Shown: piece by piece, positions 60,612-64,000 of the stretch
How positions within the stretch are numbered: position 1 is the stretch's first letter
How the letters are laid out: every line of letters begins with the position of its first letter
Source: Thermoplasmata archaeon
Lineage (GTDB): Archaea; Thermoplasmatota; Thermoplasmata; RBG-16-68-12
Assembly (NCBI GenBank): GCA_036395115.1
Contig: DASWDU010000035.1
Coordinates: 1 to 64,000 of the forward strand
DNA: 64,000 nt
Reading direction: 5' to 3'
The notes under the pieces: model-generated
The model's input: the letters and a program-made list of their open reading frames with translations, nothing else
Database searches by the model: none
Told to the model about the DNA's origin: nothing
Translations under genes and position numbers: made by a program

Positions 60612-60678
60612 GGAACGTCGAACGGCGGTCCCTCCGGGGGCCGCCCCTTTCCTTTCTCCGTCATCCCGACGTGAAGCG

Positions 60679-62115
60679 CTACAGCGGCGAGACCGGCGGT
60701 TCCTGCGGGGCCTCTTCCTCCGGAGACTCGGTCGGCCCCGCCTCTGGCTCATCGGTCGTGTCCTGCGGTTGATCGACGGGTTCCGACTCCCCGGAAGCGA
60801 CGGCCTGGGCTTCCTCCTCTTCCTCGTCCTTCCGCCGCTTCCACAGGAAGAACAGCAGGAGGCCGACCGCGGCGGCCACGATGACGGCGATCAGCCACCA
60901 CGGGAACGAGCCGGGGACGAAGGAGAAGCTGACGCTCACTTCCTGCATGTTCCCGGCCCGGTCGTATGCCCGCACGGTGACGGTGTGGGAGCCGGCCGCG
61001 AGGTCGCCGAACGCCGCGGACGGGGTGGCGCCCGTACTCTGGAACGCCCCGCCGTCCACACTCACCTCGTAGCGGTCGATCCCGGACAACGCGTCGGACG
61101 CGTCCCACGTGACGGTCGCGGAGCCCTCGGTCGTGGCCCCGGACGACGGGGACGTGATCGTGAGCGACGGCGCGGTCGAGTCGATCGTCATCGACGCGTC
61201 GGGCGTCGAAGGCGGCGCCTCGTGATTATCCGCGCGGTCCACCGCGATCGTGTAGAATTCGTAGTAGCCGTCTCCGGCCGCGAGCGTCACATCGAAGGGA
61301 ATCGAACGCGTGATCCATTGGCCATTCTGGTTCGCCGTTGTGTTGTAGAGCGTGAAGTTCCCGGACGTGCCGAGCCGGTACCAGAGTTCCGCGTACGCGA
61401 CGCCGCTTGCGTTCGCGTTGTCTTGCGCGGTGTAGGGGATCGTTGCCGGCACAGCGTTCGTCAGCGCCGGCAGGCTCGACACGCTCGATGTGGGCGGAGT
61501 GTACTCCGCGCCTGTCAAGACGATGTCGTCGACGTAGGCGCCCTCGAAGCCGTGGTTCGCGCTGTCGCTGTGGAATCGGAGAATCAGCCGTTCGACGTTC
61601 GTCGGCACCGAGACGGAGGCCAAGACGAACCGGTTGCCCGTGCCGCCCGTGTTGTTGAAGATCGCGAACTGCGTGCCGCCCGCCTCGTACCACGCCTGAA
61701 TCCAGTCGCCGCCGCCGCTCTCCGTGTGCGAGTAGTAGTAGAAGGACAAGGTCAGGCTCACGAACCCGTTCGCGCTCAGGTTGACGACCAGGTCCGCCTG
61801 CATCTCGTCGTCGTACAGGTGGACGTCCGAGTTGTTCTGGCCTCCGATCGACTGCGTCCCGACCTGCGCGCACCACGCGCTGTAGTTGCCGCCGTTGACG
61901 CGGTAGTCCGAGATCCCCCAGTAGTCGAGGCCGCCGAGCGGGTTCGTGTCGCGGACCTCCCAGGCCGAAGGGATCTGCCCGCTCTCAAAGTCCTCGCTGA
62001 AGACGACGGCCGTGCCCGCGGAGACGCGCGGTGGCACGGTGATCAGGGCAAAGCCGGCGAAGAGCAGGATTGTCATCGCGATCGCCAGCGGTCGGAACCG
62101 ACGGGAGCGGTCCAT
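60679..62115 (-). CDS. Cell-surface adhesin-like protein with C-terminal anchor
   Basis: 478 residues. Signal peptide (IAMTILLFAGFALITVPPRV), a MAM/jelly-roll-like domain (EDFESGQIPSAWEVRDTNPL, DVHLYDDEMQADLVV), then two Ig/FN3-like domains (TAQDNANASGVAYAELWYRL; GSATVTWDASDALSGIDRYE). One membrane helix (WWLIAVIVAAAVGLLLFFLW) and a Glu/Pro-rich cytoplasmic tail complete it. Envelope protein; ligand unknown. Confidence 0.8.
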   Translation of the reverse strand: MDRSRRFRPLAIAMTILLFAGFALITVPPRVSAGTAVVFSEDFESGQIPSAWEVRDTNPLGGLDYWGISDYRVNGGNYSAWCAQVGTQSIGGQNNSDVHLYDDEMQADLVVNLSANGFVSLTLSFYYYSHTESGGGDWIQAWYEAGGTQFAIFNNTGGTGNRFVLASVSVPTNVERLILRFHSDSANHGFEGAYVDDIVLTGAEYTPPTSSVSSLPALTNAVPATIPYTAQDNANASGVAYAELWYRLGTSGNFTLYNTTANQNGQWITRSIPFDVTLAAGDGYYEFYTIAVDRADNHEAPPSTPDASMTIDSTAPSLTITSPSSGATTEGSATVTWDASDALSGIDRYEVSVDGGAFQSTGATPSAAFGDLAAGSHTVTVRAYDRAGNMQEVSVSFSFVPGSFPWWLIAVIVAAAVGLLLFFLWKRRKDEEEEEAQAVASGESEPVDQPQDTTDEPEAGPTESPEEEAPQEPPVSPL

Positions 62116-62483
62116 GGTGGGCCTCGAGGGACCGTTTCATCGTTCCCTATCTAAAGGCGTTATGGACCCGGTATCACGGCTGATTCCGACGGTGTGGGTG
62201 AAGCGGGTCGCGAATCGGCTGCGTTTCAGCACTCATAGGGGTCGTCACGACAGACGTCGGCTGACCTCGGATCATCACGAACGCGGGCGCGCCATCGCGG
62301 TGGTCCTAGAAAATCGTTATCGAATCACCATCGTGGATGCGGAGCCCGTCCGAAGGTCACTCTCCACGAGTGGCGGTTCGGCGTCCCGCCGACACGACGA
62401 CCGCGGTTGGATTTCGATTATGTTTCACGGAGTAGAATTTCGTGGCAAGTTTCTTAACGTGATAACAGTCTCGGACCCGCGCC
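62116..62483. other. Intergenic region before the coiled-coil gene
   Basis: The 368 nt hold no convincing gene. An open frame runs through it from about 62162, but it continues into the wrong frame of the next gene. TTTCTTAACG (about 62449-62458) lies about 26-35 nt before the ATG at 62484 and is the likely promoter. Confidence 0.5.
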
Positions 62484-64000
62484 ATGGAGGTTCCTCCCGG
62501 TCGAGTGGAACGAATCGCCGATGGGGGACCCGAGGCGATCCGGTCGATCCTCGCGGAGCTCCGGGCGATGAAGTTCAACGGACTCCTCAAGACGTCCGTC
62601 TTCCGAGGCGATGTGCCCTCCCAAGGGGTGCTCGTGCTCCGGGACGGCGACGGCGTCCTCGCGGAGCATCGATCGAACGTGGACCTCGCCGGCCGACCGG
62701 CGGTGCCGGAGATCCTCAAGGACGCGACCGGCTCGGGGGCCCAACTCGAGGTCCGCACGTACGACTACGGCCACTCCTCGATCAGCATCGAGCAGCTGCA
62801 ACGAAGCTACCCTGACGCAGCCGTGGACGGCCTCGGAGATGCGGACGCCCTCCTCGCGCAGGTCGGCGCCCAGGGAGCCGCGGAACGCGAGGCGTACGCT
62901 CGGGACCTCGGCGCCCGCCGGGACCAGGAGAAGCAACTCATCGAGCGCGAGGAGGAGTTGTACCGCCGGAAGTGGGAGCTGGAGCAGGAGTACCAGCGGA
63001 GCGGGGCGGTGCAGCGGGAACTCGACGCCTTGCGCTCCGAGCTGGCGGCGGTCAAAGAGGCGAGCGGGATGATCATGCAGCGGCTCGAAGCGCGCCGCGC
63101 CTCGGAGACGGTCGAGGTGGAGTCGCAGAAGAAGCTCCTGGCGATGGAATCGAACCGGGCGAAGGCCGAGCTCGACGCCCTGCGGAAGGGCCTGTCGGAT
63201 CGGGAGTCACGGACCGCGTCCCGGGAACGCGAGCTCGCGGCGAGGGAGGCCGCCCTCCGGGATCGCGAGGCCGCGCTCGATTCGCGCGACGGATCATTCG
63301 ATCGCGAACGGAAGCAGGTGAACGAGCTGTACGGCAGCCTGCAAGCGGAGACCCAGAAAATCGGGGAGGCCCGCAAGACGTTCGACGCGCGCCTGTCGGA
63401 GGCGGAGCGACGGGAGCGGGAACTGAACCTCCGGGAGCAGTCGTCGCGCGAATGGGAGGAGAAGCTCCGCGGTCACGACGCGTCCCTCGCCGAGCGCGAG
63501 GCCGCAGGGGTCGAACGGGAGAAGGCGCTCGCGAACCGGCTCAAAGACCTGGAAGGCCGCGAGTCGAATCTGCGCGCGCAGGCGGCGAAACTCGAGAAGC
63601 GGGCGGAGGCGCTCGAGGCCGAAGACACCAGCCTCGACGGCCGCCGGGACGAGCTCGCGCGAGCGACGAAGCGGATGCAGGCGGTCGCGAAGGACCTCGC
63701 CGCGAAGGATCGGAACGTCGCCACGGAAGAACGGGAGGCGCGCGGGCGGCAGGTGGACATGCGACGCCGACAGCGGGAACTCGCGGCGCACGAGAAAGAA
63801 CTCGAGCGGCGCGAACGGCAGATCGCTCAGGTCGAAGAGGACCTCTCGGCAAGCCGCGACCGGCTCAAGGAGCAGGCCCTGAAGTTGCTTCGATCCGAGC
63901 GCGCGGCGCAGGAGCGGTTACGATCCATCGACTCCGTCGAGCGAGATCTCTCGAAACGGGACGCCGCCGTGAAACGACGGGAAGCGGCCCTCGTGAAAGG
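62484..64000 (+). CDS. Long coiled-coil protein (3' end outside window)
   Basis: At least 505 residues. An N-terminal domain of about 120 residues (AIRSILAELRAMKFNGLLKT, SQGVLVLRDGDGVLAEHR) resembles DUF4388-like sensory domains. From about 135 it is continuous Glu/Arg/Ala-rich coiled coil with no break. It recalls the coiled coil at 32522-35377, so a KaiC-like C-terminal domain may follow beyond the window, but that cannot be seen. Confidence 0.8.
   Translation, partial: MEVPPGRVERIADGGPEAIRSILAELRAMKFNGLLKTSVFRGDVPSQGVLVLRDGDGVLAEHRSNVDLAGRPAVPEILKDATGSGAQLEVRTYDYGHSSISIEQLQRSYPDAAVDGLGDADALLAQVGAQGAAEREAYARDLGARRDQEKQLIEREEELYRRKWELEQEYQRSGAVQRELDALRSELAAVKEASGMIMQRLEARRASETVEVESQKKLLAMESNRAKAELDALRKGLSDRESRTASRERELAAREAALRDREAALDSRDGSFDRERKQVNELYGSLQAETQKIGEARKTFDARLSEAERRERELNLREQSSREWEEKLRGHDASLAEREAAGVEREKALANRLKDLEGRESNLRAQAAKLEKRAEALEAEDTSLDGRRDELARATKRMQAVAKDLAAKDRNVATEEREARGRQVDMRRRQRELAAHEKELERRERQIAQVEEDLSASRDRLKEQALKLLRSERAAQERLRSIDSVERDLSKRDAAVKRREAALVK

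Noticed and set aside
61946-62815. Plus-strand frame crossing the intergenic gap before 62484
   Set aside because: It continues in the wrong frame through the coiled-coil gene and has no recognisable domain; only a short part looks protein-like.
1-64000. CRISPR arrays
   Set aside because: No set of regularly spaced short direct repeats was seen on either strand.

Overview
The window is a GC-rich archaeal chromosome segment, most likely from an uncultured Thermoplasmatota-type euryarchaeon. The archaeal signs are an archaeal RNase P RNA, FEN-1, a Taw2-like wybutosine enzyme, a tetraether-lipid synthase beside a geranylgeranyl-reductase-type flavoprotein, archaeal-style ProRS, TyrRS and AspRS, and TATA boxes about 25-30 nt upstream of start codons (leaderless genes). 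The exact lineage is inferred. No rRNA or complete tRNA was found.

Layout. 1-5.5 kb: Nudix protein and urocanase, formiminotransferase/cyclodeaminase (histidine degradation), prolyl-tRNA synthetase. 5.6-14.7 kb: small membrane proteins, Taw2, an NfeD/slipin cluster, tyrosyl-tRNA synthetase, an MFS transporter. 14.76-15.05 kb: RNase P RNA. 15.03-19.84 kb: a mobile element integrated exactly at the 3' end of that RNA gene, with integrase, a divergent MCM helicase, tiny zinc-ribbon genes, inverted repeats and 26-bp direct-repeat att sites. 19.84-20.70 kb: remnant of a related second element ending in a decayed third att copy. 20.8-29 kb: acetyltransferase, VOC, cupin, SufR-like regulator, aldo/keto reductase, methyltransferase-TPR fusion, zinc-ribbon proteins. 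29.1-31.5 kb: gene remnant, a homing-endonuclease-like gene coupled to thyX. 31.5-38.7 kb: peroxiredoxin, a large membrane coiled-coil/KaiC-like protein, a secreted protein, a DMT transporter. 38.7-45.2 kb: five-gene peptide ABC transporter operon whose binding protein looks circularly permuted. 45.3-48.6 kb: FEN-1 and two divergent DUF72 proteins. 48.6-53.8 kb: tetraether-lipid synthase, ferredoxin, an accessory patch with a VapBC-like pair and broken ferredoxin pieces, then a geranylgeranyl reductase. 53.8-64 kb: MscS, an ICMT-like methyltransferase, AspRS, an ACT protein, a RusA-like resolvase, a subtilase, a cell-surface protein, and a coiled-coil protein cut by the window end.

The main discovery candidate is the rnpB-targeted element. 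The att repeat is the 3' strand of RNase P helices P4 and P1/P2, so insertion rebuilds the RNA gene and leaves a copy of its tail at the far end. A diverged left-end segment at the same distance from the second att, and the third decayed att, suggest repeated integration at this site. Other unusual points are the permuted binding protein, the palindrome upstream of the tetraether synthase, the endonuclease-thyX coupling and ferredoxin fragments around the toxin-antitoxin patch.
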